64,000 bases of DNA from Trichoplax adhaerens (GCF_000150275.1 NW_002060945.1:4502935-4566934), one strand, 5' to 3'; positions 25,548 through 39,242 are shown, numbered from the stretch's first letter. Notes: generated from the sequence alone by a model not told the origin. A program made the numbers and translations.

Positions 25548-28500
25548 CTATTCTGTTTTTCCATAATTAGTAGATTTGAAAGCTACTAAATGAGCCAGGA
25601 AGGATAAATCTTCACCTTGAATAAACCGAATTTGAACAGTTTTATAAAAATTTTAGTAAATTCTTTACAAAAAAGGGAATAGAACCGCACTACGCTAATT
25701 AGTTTTATATACCAACCTGTGTGAGAAACTGATAAATTAACCCAATCGCGAAGCCAATTACGCATTTCATCATCTGTTAAATTCGCTGCATTTAGGCCTC
25801 TATCAAAACATGCCTAGAGCATTTCGTTGCGACAAAAACAACATCATTACATACAGTCGATGAGAAGTTAAGCGTTCTTGCTATAAAATGCTATAAACTG
25901 ATTTACTGTGTGTACTCCAAATAGTAAATGTTAATTGCATCTACTATACTACAACATCGTCTAAGGTAAGAGTGAATTGTACTGAACATGAATAGTACGG
26001 CAACATCCAAGTGAAAAAAATTGTTATGTATGAGTATAACAAAGTGTAGAAACCTTTTCCAGTTCTTTATGTGAAAGATCGGTAACGTTCTCTCTAGATA
26101 AGGCTTGATCATCCAATTTAATTTCTTTTAGTAAACCCTTTAAGCGCCAGGCAAGAAGCCCAGTAGGTAAATATTGTAAAAGGAACCAGGATTGGCTCAA
26201 TACCGACTAGAATATAGAAAGTTCAATTATAAAAGCAGAAAATTAATATGGGATAAAAATTTGATTTCAGTAATTGACGCAATCCATTTTTATCCTTTCA
26301 AAAATGATAGGTTAAGCACACAGCCTACAGAGAACTGCTAACGTACTAAATGTTTATAAGGTAGCTTGGAAAGGCTTAATGATGAATCTTTGAATGACTG
26401 AGCTATCTCTTCGATTTCTTCATTTGTCGGATCATGTTTTTCTAAGATCTTGTTGAGATTACAGATAGATTAGACATTAAACATACAAAGATAACAATGA
26501 ATATACAGAAAAATATAACCACTTAGCCAATTATGATAATACCTACAGCCATTCAAGACCTTTATTTGATAAGAATTGACAATGGTAATTTACCTTTTTG
26601 CAGATGGTAGTCAAACGATTAGAACTGATCTTTTCTCCAATTTCTGATAGATTTTCTAAAGTTTCTGGATAGCCTTTACGTCTGGACTTTATATCCAATT
26701 GAGGAAAGTCGACTCTCTGCCTTTCATTGTAGAATTGCGGCGATAGAGCAAGCCTGGGACTTATAATGCTAGAGAATCGTTGAAAATATCATCAGACATG
26801 ACGCACTGCATGCTGGGCTTTATAGATGGATTAGTTCCATTAAGTAAGAGCTAATTACAAGTTGTAATGATTTACAACTTTAGTAGAAAGTAGATATACT
26901 GTAAGTACTGTACATACCGAAAGAAGGCGATAATACTAATTTCTATCAGATATTTCTACTAACATGAATAATGGTGCAAGGTAAGCTCCACTTGCAGGTA
27001 ACATAAAGATAAATACTAGTGGGAAGGCTTTGCGAAGATCTCGGCTAGTCTGAAAATTAAAATTAATACAATTCATGCGTATTCCTTCTAGAATTACGGG
27101 TACTGTATATCAGTTCATTTATCTATCGATTACAATGACATGATGCCACCATACTGCAGTACATAAATAATAACTCTTAGTCGAATTTAAAAAAGCTGAC
27201 TAGTAATTTCAGCAAGCAATATTAAATAACGTAAGGCCATTTCTAATACAAATAAGCGCCTATAATTATTGGTTAACATTTAAATGAAAAATAATTACGA
27301 TTTTTCTTCTAAGAAATTATGGAAAGCTTCTGTAGAGTGAAAATATTGTATAGCTATTAAATGAAACTGCATATTCAAAATCTGTTTGCTTGATTTCGTA
27401 ATTATACTCGTAAATATGATTGACCTATTGTAAAATAAATCGATGTATGAAACTATGATTTAAGTATAAATTTGCCTACTGTCAATTTTTCAGCGTATAA
27501 CGCACGAAATAATTATGAGCAAAAGTACGAAAATGGCTTTGAAATATGATAACTATCCTAATAAGTTAAAAGTATATCATAAGTTATCATAAGTTATAAA
27601 TTGACCCCTTCAGCAATAAGTAATATTTTAGCAGTATACTTATCTTTATCAATTACTGCATAATATCTACTTCATCTGTTAATTGGCTAATTAAATAACT
27701 GAGTTTTACAGCTGTACAATATCAGCTCACTGTTGCATGTTTCGAAATTCGAAGGCTGCTGACTAATTATTATTGCACAGGCTATAAATAATTGTTGCAT
27801 TCAAGTATATGTAGTGTTTTGAATTGCAGACTACATACGAGTATGCACGTACTGTATATTAGGCGCAATGCTATCAACAGGAAATATTTATTTTTCATTT
27901 AACTTACACCTCTGAGTCAAATTTTTGTCTATAACGATGATGTTTAACATTTGATTATAGAATGATATAGGCTCATCATTGATTGATTATAACGCCTTTG
28001 TACAATAATGACAAAAAGAGGATAGTGTAATTCTAGTTGTTAAGTAATTCAATGTTGGAATGCTGAAGAAAGTATGTCTTCATTTTATAAGGTCTACTCT
28101 ACAACGTTGTAGAATATGGATCGGTTACTAAGCTATATAATTGGTATTCGATTCTTTAGATAAAAACTCATGTAGTAACGTCCACATGATTGATTCACAA
28201 TCGGTTCATCAAGACATTCAAAATGCAAATACTGAAAATAATTTAAGCAAATGGTGTGGACACATTGCTTTGAGCCTACCTGTACGATTTTGTAATACTC
28301 AGCTCTCGTCAATTTGGTATAATCATAGTTATTGGCTTTTAATTTCTTCTTATTAGCTCTGGAAGCTTTATAATCATACCACAATTCTTTACAGCCTGGT
28401 ATTAAAACGTCTTTCACCATCGACTTGGCAGCACCAAAAAAACCTTTCTTTTTAGGTTCTGTCGGCTTATTCGTATCAGTTGGTTTTTCTTGACTAGCAG

Positions 28501-28747
28501 GTTTGCTTTCTGTGCTGTAATATTGTCTAGGCAAGGTTACAGCCAGAATTGGACTAGCATCCAAGAAGAATGCATTGGTGTTAGGACTGTGAATGGGTTT
28601 TGTCTTGGTATTTAGTCCAATAACAGTTAGAAAGCGTACTTGATTGATCTCTCCAATGTGCGATGTACATTGATAGGCTTGAGTTAAAGCAGCAGTTGAC
28701 GGCAATCTTTGTGACTTTGCAATGTTTAAAATACGAAAAGCGCTCAT
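25548..28747 (-). CDS. LETMD1: LETM1 domain-containing mitochondrial protein (LETMD1-like)
   Basis: Inner-mitochondrial-membrane protein of the LETM1 superfamily. Exons in transcription order: 28747-28280, 27049-26964, 26768-26594, 26448-26347, 26206-26054, 25813-25717, 25615-25548 (stop). Phases agree throughout, giving 382 aa; human LETMD1 is about 360. The start MSAFRILNIAKSQRLP is basic and amphipathic, a likely mitochondrial presequence. Then come a Lys/Pro-rich linker, the LETM1-type segment ELWYDYKASR, one predicted membrane helix (FPLVFIFMLPASGAYLAPLF), and SPRLALSPQFYNERQRVDFP, aligning with human LETMD1 FPRQLLIRHFWTPKQQTDF without gaps. The later helices keep ACFDRGLN...WLRDW and a C-terminus LSFLAHLV...NYGKTE. 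The intron 1 junction leads from YYKIVQ to TSRDLRKAFP. The intron 2 donor is GTTAGT. Distinguished from LETM1 itself by short length and lack of EF-hand or long coiled coil. Confidence 0.9.
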
Positions 28748-29389
28748 TTTGCAACTTGTAGTAGGGCTATATCAAGAATAATGTAGTCTATTATAATTAA
28801 AACCTGACTTTGAAAGTGGTTCGAAGCAAGTGAAATCTGCAAGGACGTATATAATGTATACGAAGGAGAAAAAATTTGACAACTTTCGATTGCAACTGGT
28901 ACTGTCGATTCAATGACGATTATATTTTAATCTTCAAGGTATCAATGGTAGAAAAGCTGGATAGAAGTAATGAGCGGTTAAATTCTAAAGGTGAATATCA
29001 AAGTATGCTATCGATTGCTGTATAAATCTTTCAACGTTCAAATTCGTACTTTGAGCTTTAAGTTGGCCTTCATTGTTTACATTGACCACATTGATTAAGG
29101 CATTGATTGGTTAGAACTTGTAGCAAGCGACAGAAGAGCTCGAAATGATTTTGCATACCGCAGAGACGCTACGTTGTTGTTTTTATAATCCTTTTTAAGC
29201 ATAATAATATGTATGCATTGTAACTATACATACATGCAGCTTCAAATTTGCTACAGCAGTGCTCTCTTTTTAGATTTATAGCTTATATATTGTACATTAT
29301 TAGAGACCCTTCAAGAGTCTCTACTGGACATCAATCCATCATTTCGCTGGATAGACAAATCTATCCAAGTGGCGAGAGTCCAAGTGTTC

Positions 29390-30130
29390 AAGGTCACGCC
29401 ATCCGAACATCCATATACACTCAGGTCTAGACCCAATCATGAAGATCTTTTTACACAGTGTACAGTACAGTACAGTACAGTACAGTACAGTACAGTGTGA
29501 ACCAGTTCGAATCAGAGTACTTTAAGGTATCCTAAAATCACGAGTGTGAATCAAAATGTAATAAGAATTATACGAATATAAAGCTGAATAACTTAGTGAC
29601 GAGAGTCGAACTGTGAAAGGCCACGCCATCCGAACGTCCATATGCAGTAAGACCCAACCATGAAGATCTTTGTACACAGTGTACAGTACTAACACTCTGA
29701 CAGTACAGTACCGTACTGTGCACTGTAGCGTTTTAGACAGTAACTGTACTGTACTGTACAGTACAGTATCACGAATCTGCGATAGAATGGGACGAAATGA
29801 TCGAATGAGTTGAACTGTGAAAGGTCACGCCATCCGAACATCCATATGGGACCCAAACATGAAGATCTTTATACAGTACACAGTGTACAGTACTGTGCTA
29901 CTGTACTGTACTGTACACTGTAGCATTTTGGACAGAAACTGTATCACACGACTCTGCGATACGCAGACGAAATGATCAAATCAGTTGAAGGTGAAAGGTC
30001 ACGCCATCCGAACATCCATATAGGACCGTGAGTACACTCAGTACAGTACTGTAGGACTCTGCTACAGTGTATAGTACTGTGTTACTGTACTGTACTGTAC
30101 ACTGTAGCATTTGGGACAGGAACTGTATCA
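29390..30130. repeat. Tandem array of four 175-225 bp units carrying GTACA/GTACT runs
   Basis: The landmark GGTCACGCCATCCGAAC occurs with minor changes at about 29392, 29619, 29823 and 29997, each followed by TCCATAT, then (first three) CATGAAGATCTTT, then a GTACA/GTACT block, ACTGTAGC, ACTGTATCAC, GACTCTGCGATAG and ATGATC. The units therefore join unique sequence to the pentamer satellite. Spacing shrinks from about 227 to 174 bp by deletions within the unit. Confidence 0.8.
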
Positions 30131-30552
30131 CGACTCTGAGATAGAATGGGACGAAATGATCAATGGCAAAAGACGATAGAACCCGAATGGGATGGAAGGA
30201 GAAATAGCACACACTACTGTAGGTAATGTAGCTGTGTGCTGGTAGAGTCAGCTGGGCGAGTAAAAATAAACTGTCATCCGTTGTCCTCTGTGCTAGGAAT
30301 ATCTTTCTGTCCATGAGTAAAGAAGAAAAGGTCAAAAATGAACTGTCATTCCTTTTCATCTGTGCTTGGAAAAGAGCTCTCTGTCGGTTGGTAGAGAAGA
30401 GCAACAATGGCAATAACCTACTTTGCACGCTAGTGATTTAAGTACGTTTCATTTAAAAGTTCTTGCTTGCAAGGGATAATTTTTCCTCTTCACTTCTGAC
30501 AGTACGCGTACTGTCCTATCACTACATATCATTGCACAGTCTGCACTATACC

Positions 30553-30596
30553 ATGGACTACGAAATTAATCTTGCGAGATTCATTTCGTAGTCCAT
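30553..30596. repeat. Near-perfect 20-bp-arm hairpin, 4-base loop
   Basis: Left arm 30553-30572 (ATGGACTACGAAATTAATCT) and right arm 30577-30596 pair at 19 of 20 positions across the loop TGCG. It stands alone in the intergenic region and has no relation to the GTACA repeats. It could be a small RNA hairpin, a foldback element end-to-end fusion, or a cruciform site. Confidence 0.8.
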
Positions 30597-31490
30597 AGCC
30601 TGCCTGTACATCATGGAGAGAGAGCCTACAATACAATATATATTGTTCTCAGGCGGATGGACGGGCGGATAAAATGCACCTGTCACTTCTTCCATCCAGT
30701 TTTCGACTACTTTTTCATGGATAGGAGGGCCGCAATCGCAAGATTGAAATAATTATAATTGTTGAAATTATTCTACTATATGATTTATACTATACTAGTG
30801 AATCGAGCATTATACTATCTGTACTCTTTATCGAGTCACCAATCCACTCTTGGCAATAAGGATCGACTCAATAGTAGACGAATGGGTGGTATTGTATAGC
30901 TTTCGGCAGCTCAATCAATACCTGTATTTCTCCAGTATTTGATAATCCTTTTATAGCCTTTTCGTGGCCATTGATCTGACTATCCTCTTGCCATCATAAC
31001 AAATAATATCCATTTCCACTTACTTGCTTCTTCTCTTGGCCCTACTATTAGCTATAAGCACATCGATGTTATTATGATGATCGAGTAGACGAAGAAAGAC
31101 TACTGTACATATTGATCGGTTGAATAACATTTCCAGTCAAGAATCGAAAATTAATGACTACTATTATTATTGTTATTATTATGGATGAGTGAAATTCCTT
31201 TTTCCATCTTATCAATCCTTTTCATTTCTTCAAATTGCATCATTCCACTGCTGTTCATCGTAATCGAGTTTCCTTCCATTGCTTGGGAGAAATAATCATC
31301 TTATCCACTCTTCAATCCGTATACTATTGATTGTATTCAATATTCCAGTAGGCACTTGGATTAGCCAATCATCAAAATTGCCGACAGTTATTGATCGAGG
31401 CATCAAAATTACTGCCTAATTTTATCTTTATTGCAGTTCAATTTAGCAATCGCTTGGCATATTTAAAGTATTGATTATTATTCTAAAAAA

Positions 31491-32113
31491 ATTATCAACA
31501 AGAAAATTGACAAATATAAAGTAAAAAGAAGCACTAGATAGGGATATTGTAGTTTACTTGTTACCTTGCTATTCAGTGTCAACAACTGGCGTGACTGTTG
31601 TTAGCCAATTTTGGGGGACGATCCATTATATATTATTATCATTCTACTCATTTAATAGGAATATTCATTTGGCGATGTAAATCCGTTATAAAGAAAAAAA
31701 ATTATCGACAAGAAAATTGACAAATATTCAGTAAAACTAGATAGCTCCTCCATAGGAATATTGCAGTTGACTTGTTACCTTGCTAGTCAGTGTCAACAAC
31801 TGGCGTAACTGTTGTCAGTCAATTTTGGCGACGATACATTTTATTCGTATGATATCAAATAGGAATATTCATTTGGTGATGTAAATCCGTTATAAAACAA
31901 TTTATCGACAAGAAAATTGACAATTAATAAGTAAAAAGAAGCACTAAGTAGCTCCTGTATTGGAATATTTCAGTTGACTTGATACCTTGCTTGTCAGTGT
32001 CAACAACTGGCGTAACTGTTATCGCTTCATTTTTTGGACGATAGCTTGATTATATACTATCATTCTACTCATTAAATAGGAATGTTCATTGGGTGATGTA
32101 AATCCGTTATACA
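31491..32113. repeat. Three tandem copies of a ~205-bp unit
   Basis: Copies start at about 31491, 31701 and 31901. Each opens with TTATCRACAAGAAAATTGAC, continues through AAGCACTAGATAG (shortened in copy 2), GACTTGTTACCTTGCT, CAGTGTCAACAACTGGCGT and ATAGGAATATTCATT, and ends at GATGTAAATCCGTTATA. Copies are roughly 85-90% alike by eye. No coding potential. Confidence 0.85.
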
Positions 32114-32946
32114 TTAATCGAACACTTATACAGTTTCTTGTTGTAAGTTTATTGTGCCGCGCTTGAGTTAACATCGATCGATTTCTATTCGACTCAACAA
32201 AAACATCGTGGATAATCGCTTCAAATTGGTAAAAACTACACTCATCGATTGATGAAGTTCAAATTATAATCCATCATTATTCTATTGGCATAATTTCCCT
32301 TTTCACATCAAGCATTGGATAAGTTTGAAGTCAGTAAACCAATATCGTAGACACAAAGTTAGAAAAATAGCAACGTCTACGTCTAACCATTTTGGATATT
32401 ATTTACAATTCAATCGATATCAACCATTTTTCCCCCTTGCCTATTCTAATGGTAATTGTATTGAAACAAGAAGGACAACAGTGATAGAAAATGCTTTCAA
32501 AAATTTGAGACAATAATATTCTTTATTATTTCATCAGATTCTACTATCAATACTATACACTTGGACAAGGACAGAAGAGTATTGATTATATTGGCTAAAC
32601 CTCGGTACAAAGTATAGACAGCAATAGTAGCAATTATAGTACCGACTACGCAGTGATACTGTAGTAAAAAAGCGATTGTCAATCCTTTCTTGCATTTTCA
32701 TCAATACGACAGCTACGAGAACACCAGTCCAATCAAGACTGTAGACTGATTCAACAATCATCCCCTTATCCAACTCTCCAACTGGTGTCCAACACTGTAG
32801 ATTGAAAAGTAAACTGCAAACAATTTGGACAATAGATTTTGGACTCCCAACCGCCATCGTCTAACGTCTATATTTAAAAGATCTCATATAATCGGATAGC
32901 TATTCCATTCAAGAATAAATAGGACTGCATAATAAAATAATATAAA

Positions 32947-35900
32947 ATGAAAGAAACTAATGGAAAGGAAAACGAGGCCAATAATAACGACAAGCAAGAA
33001 AATGTTTCGAGTGAATCTCATAGTTATTGTATTGAGCAAGGCACCAATGCTGGACATAATTATCAAACGTTTTTATTGCAAGAAATGAATGATGATCACG
33101 ATGAAAGAGTAGAACTATTGCGAGAAGATCGATATTCATGTGTATCACATAACGACGATGGTAAGTACTTAATCCATATCGTAATACTGTATACCTAGAC
33201 GAATGTAGCCAAGAAAAAAAGAAAGTAAAACTTGCTCTCTTAACTGAAAAATTGAATGAAATTCTTCCTTTAAATCCATGACTAGATCATACTTTACTTG
33301 AATACCGACCGTTAAATTCATTTTAATTAATATCGATGGTTACAATTTGTTTTATTGACTGCATCAAGACTTCATTAGTACATTATCGGAGTCTATTAGT
33401 TATAATAGCATAGTTTCTAGCCGACGATGAATTTATCATGTGTTACATGGTTGAAATAATCTAAAATACTTCTTTAACTTAAATTGAAATGAGAAAAAAG
33501 GATGGCAATGACTTGAATACTTCAATTTTTTCATACTAATCCTCAATACACACAACCACATACAGCAGACTAATAGCATTCAACTTTATTTGAAGTAAAA
33601 TAGGGTTATAACGTGGAATAAAATTAATTCTATTATTTCTTACTCAACAATACCAAATACTTGTCGTAAAACAGTATCGGTTCTGGGTAAGAAGTGATCA
33701 GTCTGAGTTACCGGGTATTGGTCTTTCTTAATTTTATACAAGTAAAAATGAAATACTTCAACTCAATTTCAATAAGACTCTAGCCTCATTAACTTAGGCA
33801 TTAGTAAATTACGACAGAGTTGTTATTGACTCCAAAAATGTAAGCTATAAATTAGAAGAAATATTCCAATACTGTTATAGAATACTTGAATGCTACTACA
33901 GAAAGAATAGATATTCAAACCTGATAACTTAGGTACTGGCTTCAGGAAGCTATAATATGCTAATGTTGTAGTGAAAAACGTAAATGCTACTTCAATACTT
34001 AATTTCGGGCAACTTCAGCATTGACTTCAGTACAGTAGCTTGTAATAGAAAATTCTACACTGATAAAGTAAGCAATTCTATAATTGAAAAACTGTAACGT
34101 TGTAGGTAGAACTTATTCAGCTAACAAAAATAGGATATATATCATTTCTCTCACAGCATTGACTTTTATCTTACTAGAACGAGTGCTCTGGCTTTTAAAA
34201 CTCCTTCATCATCTCTACATATGTATAAATATACGTAGACAGTAGTAAAACATATTTCTTACTAACCCACGCTATTAATACTTTCTTGTTCATTCATTAT
34301 ACTGTACGACAATCAATATCCAATTGGGCGGTAGACTTTTTCCATAATAAAGGAAAACATCGATTACCCGCCAATCAGGCAAGAAGATGGCGTCGTGCGG
34401 CACTTGGTGTCTCAGCAATTTCTGCTATTGGTACCGTTATTGTTGGAATCATTTCTATTGGTAAGAGCACTCTTGAGCAATCATCACAGAGAACTTGATT
34501 ATCTATTTAATGTACCCAATTTCCTACAGATGATCATCATTGCAACACTGACCAAGTATGATTCTTTAATTCAATTGTCCTATTTTCACTACCGGACAAT
34601 ATTCATAAATCCAACCGCTATTGACTAATCTAATTTCGTGATATCCATTCGACGTTCTAAATAGTTACGCTCATTATAAGCATGCGAGTACATTAATACC
34701 GAGTGCTTATAGTTTTGTTTTATTGTAGACTAAGACTTAAACCATAGTAATCTATAATAATTCTAATTACTGTCACGATAAACAAGAATCAATTAATTTA
34801 CTCGCATTTTGCCAGTTGCGTAAAAATTATCATCAAACTATAAAAGTTTGCATCTTCTCGACGATAGATATTCCATCTTGGTTGACTATATACTGCATGA
34901 GGTTATTTTTTATGTTGCTTTACTATACATGTTAGTGTTGTAAGATACTCAAAAAATTTTTCTATTCTCTTTTAACGAGAAAGGAGATAAATATTCACTA
35001 CATTAGTACTTTTTACTATACTATATACATCAAATATATCATTAAAAATTTATATTAAGTAATGATCTATTTATATAAGACATACATACGTATAAGCCTA
35101 TGTGATAGTATTAGTATTATCCTTCTAGTAGATATCGATATATGCTTATGGTAAATAATAATGTAATAAAAATTTATGTACAGCCAAGGTGTTAGTCGAA
35201 TTAAAATAAGAAACAAATTTATTATCCTTATTCATCGTTCAATTCGGCTTACTCCTACAATTCTCATTAAATCTGATATAATACAATTCGTATACGCTTA
35301 AGTCTGCACCTAGCAATTTTCTAGATTCATCAGGCTAGCAATATATCACATTGCTAATACCGTTCATACTTCTATAGTTTTACTATCTAGCCCCTTATAA
35401 TTCCCCTTCAGGTTATAAAACGGTATAAATTTAATTATTAGTAATCGTTTATTTTTTGCCTTATCTAAATAATAAAGTCCATTTCGTAAGAAAATATGAT
35501 AATTAATATATTATTGTAATAGCAATAACAACCTCTGATGATTCTCAATAAGTATGATGAGGTTGATAGAATACTTGAAATTGTTCAAAACTTCGGTTTC
35601 GTCAATTTCTTAATTTCTTAGTATCCTTATGTAACTGCTTTCTCTCGTATTTACTCCTTTTAGTTCTATCGACCTCTTTACATAGTCCTGCAGCTTTTGG
35701 ATTTGCGGTGAGTTTTAGTTGAAAATTTTTACTGAATTAAAGCTTACCGGTATCATTAACCCTTTAACTAATCCTTGACATAGATGGCTAATCCTCATAA
35801 TGATATTTAATAGCATTATCTTTCACAGTTTTCATATCTGTATCTTTCTTTTTAGTTTGATGCCTTTTTAGATGCTATCGCCGCTACTGTTGTCATATGG

Positions 35901-38046
35901 AGATTTTATGGAAAAGAAGGACAAAGTTATTCTTGGAACCGCGAGAGAAGGTATTAACACTGAATTGACATATAATAATTTTTGGCACAAGTAAAGTAAG
36001 AGAAAATTGGACACAATTTCAATTTTAATCATTATATTAGCAATTTAATCTCAAGTGTCACTTGCTGCTGCTATTTAAATAAATTCCACTAAATAAGATG
36101 ATTAAAAATTTGCACTTAGTCCATTACGGGTAAAAAAAGTTACATCTCAAGCGAACACATACATGTTAATATATCAAAAATATGGTAGTTATGCAATATT
36201 TACAGTACAGCGTCAGCTTAATCTTTCATATTTTTATTCCTTTCTGGTAAAGGTAACCTTTATAAAAAACGATTTGACGTAGATGATTTCATGCAATAGC
36301 ATTTTATAAATAGTTAAAAATTTTAAACCAGTTTGTGAATCATGAATTGATCATAAAGTAAAGGTATTATGCGTATATTGGAATATGAGACGTGTATACT
36401 CGTACGTACGTCAATAATGTTAAAACTTTTTTCCGTTCCTATTCTGCTAGGGCTTGCATTGTTATTGCTGTTCTTTTTCACATCTCAGCTCTCGTAATCT
36501 TGATCCGCGCAATTCTAAATGTATCTCACCATAACGGAAAAAAAATAGTAAAGGTAATTTTAAACAATAGTTATTGATTTTCTTGACATCACCTACTAGC
36601 AGACTATCCAAGACACTATTATATAATTATACTATAAATCACTCTAATATTCGATGTTGATATGACTGTTATTAACTATTCTAGCAAAATTTCTAGCGTT
36701 TGAAAATTTACTGTACGGATATTATATATTATACATCATTTTAAATAATCGTTTTTGCAATTATTCCGATTGCAACGATATTTAACTTGGTGTTATACAG
36801 CACCACCAACTTGAAAAGCTAACGATATGATATTGTACGTTTTTACTTATTTGTTAATACGAACTTCCTTACTATTAATAATAATATTTTCTAGTACGGT
36901 CTTACGAGAAATTACTACAGTATAAATAATGCTAAATTGCCATATGTATCGCCAATTTATATCACAGATTTTGTAACGGAATGATATCCTGCATGCACAT
37001 GCAGACCTTTAAAATAATTCTTGGTTCTACTCTTTGTACGTAATAGGGTGAGCCATTAATAATTCTCGCTATAGTAAGCGCAGTCTTGTGTTTCGTTCTG
37101 GCTTGGTTAAAATTTGTTATTAGTAAGCGCCTAAGAAGCAGATCACTACGTACTGATGGTAAGATTGATGTAATGTACACTTATACTAATTTAGCCTTTT
37201 AATTCTGTGTTAAATATCCTTGTGAAGCAGATTCGGTAAAGTTACGAACCCACGAAAATTTTAATTTATACAGTACGATATGATATAGCATACGGTTATG
37301 CTTCATACAAATTTAAACAAATTCTTCCTAATGGGATGAGGAAGCATAAACGCTATACTTCACACAAGTGTAAATAAATTGTCCCTAATAGGATGAGGAA
37401 GTACAAATGCTATTTATTCACCTATATTATCTACCAAGGCTCTACTAATTCATTTATTAAAAATCTATCCTACTGTTCGGGAACATTGCTGATATATAAT
37501 TAATCATCCAGAACTGATAAATCAAGCAATAATCGAAATTTTAATTCGAGAAGAAAAATCGTTGTATTCTAATATACGTTTACTCGTATACTACTTAGAC
37601 AATATTTTGTTCTCGGATATTACTTTAAATTTGGTTATATTCATAGTATGGTAATAATTGTTTGATTGTTTTTTCAGCTATAAATTCGTTTCTAAGTGGT
37701 ATTATGAGCATAACGATAGTTGTCAGCGAAATTATACAAAATACCTATAAGGAAGTGTGGTATCTGGATTCGATCGTTGCCATCTTCATAAGTCTGTTAT
37801 TGTGCTATCTTGGCGCAAAGTAAGTTATAAAATTGTCATTAAGTATTTACATAGCATAAGATGATTTCTAGATACTTTCAGATATACTCATTGTGGCTTT
37901 AAGTACCGTATACGCGAATGTCAATGTTCTAATCACTCAATATGGTATTAATCCTGCTTAAATACTCATTTACTTTTAGGATCTTGTATGAATTGCTTTC
38001 TCAAGGCAATAGAGAACCACTTGAAGAAGAAGGCGACGAAGACTAA
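32947..38046 (+). CDS. TMEM163: TMEM163-type zinc transporter
   Basis: Six-helix membrane protein of the cation-diffusion-facilitator-like group; human TMEM163 exports zinc and sits in synaptic, lysosomal and plasma membranes. Exons: 32947-33160, 34335-34460, 35664-35707, 35856-35950, 36451-36553, 37047-37158, 37678-37819, 37980-38046 (stop). Phases agree, giving 300 aa (human 289). Residues 1-75 form an acidic, hydrophilic cytosolic tail. The first helices carry WRRAALGVSAISAIG, then AFGFAFDAFLDAIAATVVIWR, whose two Asp residues match the zinc-site pair D124/D128 of the human protein (numbers from memory). Later helices hold EPLIILAIVSAVLCFVLAW and EVWYLDSIVAIFISLLL, the last corresponding to human VWYLDGSIGVLIGL. 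The tail is short and acidic (EEEGDED). The 1.2-kb first intron lies between the tail and the first helix. Confidence 0.92.
37296..37412. repeat. 58-bp tandem duplication in TMEM163 intron
   Basis: Two adjacent copies, each with CTTCAYACAA...AAATTSTYCCTAATRGGATGAGGAAG followed by an ACGCTAT/ATGCTAT end, lie in the intron between the exons 37047-37158 and 37678-37819. Confidence 0.7.
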
Positions 38047-39242
38047 AATATTAACTTACTAGATACTGATCCACAACTAGTTCCATGTTATTTATCATTC
38101 TTCAATCATGAGCTATACAATTTTATAGAGTATAGTAAATTTGCTTACTGTATACGCTGCAATAAAATCATTACATTGCAGTTCAATTTTACTCCGATAG
38201 TAAATTTATTTATTAGATAAAATTGTCATCAAATCCTATTAAATTATTATTTAAACTGTTTGCGTGCAGAATTGCAGACATTAAGCCTTTAAAATTATTT
38301 ACTACAGACTTGTATAATAGCTCGAACGAAAAACTTTTCTTTCCTCTATTCTTATGACTTTTACTAGAATTATTGATATAATAGAGTTCCTGTAGTAATT
38401 TACTTAAGCTTTGTTAGTTAGTTTAGTTTTACCATGAATAGCCCAAGTTACATTATAAATTACGTATGAATTAAGTATTTTTATATTGATGTTATATGCG
38501 GTACGACGTACAGAATACGCCTTATTACTCTTGATATAAAGCAATGTGTATAACTTGACTTTGTACCGTTGGAATTACCACCGTAGCCCGCTTTATTTAT
38601 AATGAAAAATATTAAAAAGTGATGTCTTCATAACAATGTACAGTTATTCTTAAAAGTTTACGAAGGTCCAGACGAATATTTCGATGGTACAAATCTTTAG
38701 CTACTTTTGTGATGGGAGAAATGCAATTAGGTAATAACACCGTAATATTGTGTTATGCTGTGCAGTACTTGCACAAATACCGCAAGTGTGATAAATACGT
38801 AAGCTCATCAACTTGATAACGTTCCACAAAAATACATCCTAACAACATGTAGCGTTAGTAAAAAAAATACACTTGAAATAAAACTGCGGTACTTTCATAC
38901 CACGAACTGTATCTCAGTTCTGTCTTGTGCCATATCAACACTACAACGTGTAATAACAATTGCTATAAATTGCAGTAATATTAACTGCGTAAAAATATGT
39001 GCACCATCATGCACTTAAATTCTTACTCAATAATAAACATAATTAAACACTTAAGAAAGATATTACAGTATACACATGTCTGGAGTAGAGCTGAGAAAGA
39101 TTCGGTTATCGGAAGTTCATCAGACCATATCGCCCACATAGGCAGTTATTAAATTGCTAATTGACGCACTGTTTCAACTATGTTATCTCTACCAGCTTTA
39201 ATAAACTCAATATTCTATGATAATAAGTACTGAACATAAATA
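38047..39242. other. Intergenic space between convergent TMEM163 and AlaX genes
   Basis: AT-rich sequence between two facing 3' ends. No exon, repeat array or RNA gene recognised. Confidence 0.6.

Larger units (their letters stand above)
28748..32946. other. Repeat-rich intergenic space between divergent LETMD1 and TMEM163
   Basis: No gene recognised. It contains a small hairpin (29301-29323), an interrupted tandem array with GTACA runs (29390-30130), a near-perfect 44-bp hairpin (30553-30596), a 205-bp triplicate (31491-32113) and unremarkable AT-rich DNA. The minus-strand open frame 29976-30428 (150 codons) runs through the repeat and through a degenerate 70-bp duplication at 30265-30400, so I do not treat it as a gene. 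The promoters of both flanking genes must lie at its two ends. Confidence 0.65.

Noticed and set aside
26940-26965. AT-AC (U12-type) intron in LETMD1 after the membrane segment
   Set aside because: A GTTAGT donor at 26963 gives a gap-free alignment with human LETMD1, so a minor-class intron is not needed.
29976-30428. 150-codon minus-strand open frame
   Set aside because: It translates the tandem array and a degenerate 70-bp duplication; the translation is low-complexity and unlike any family.
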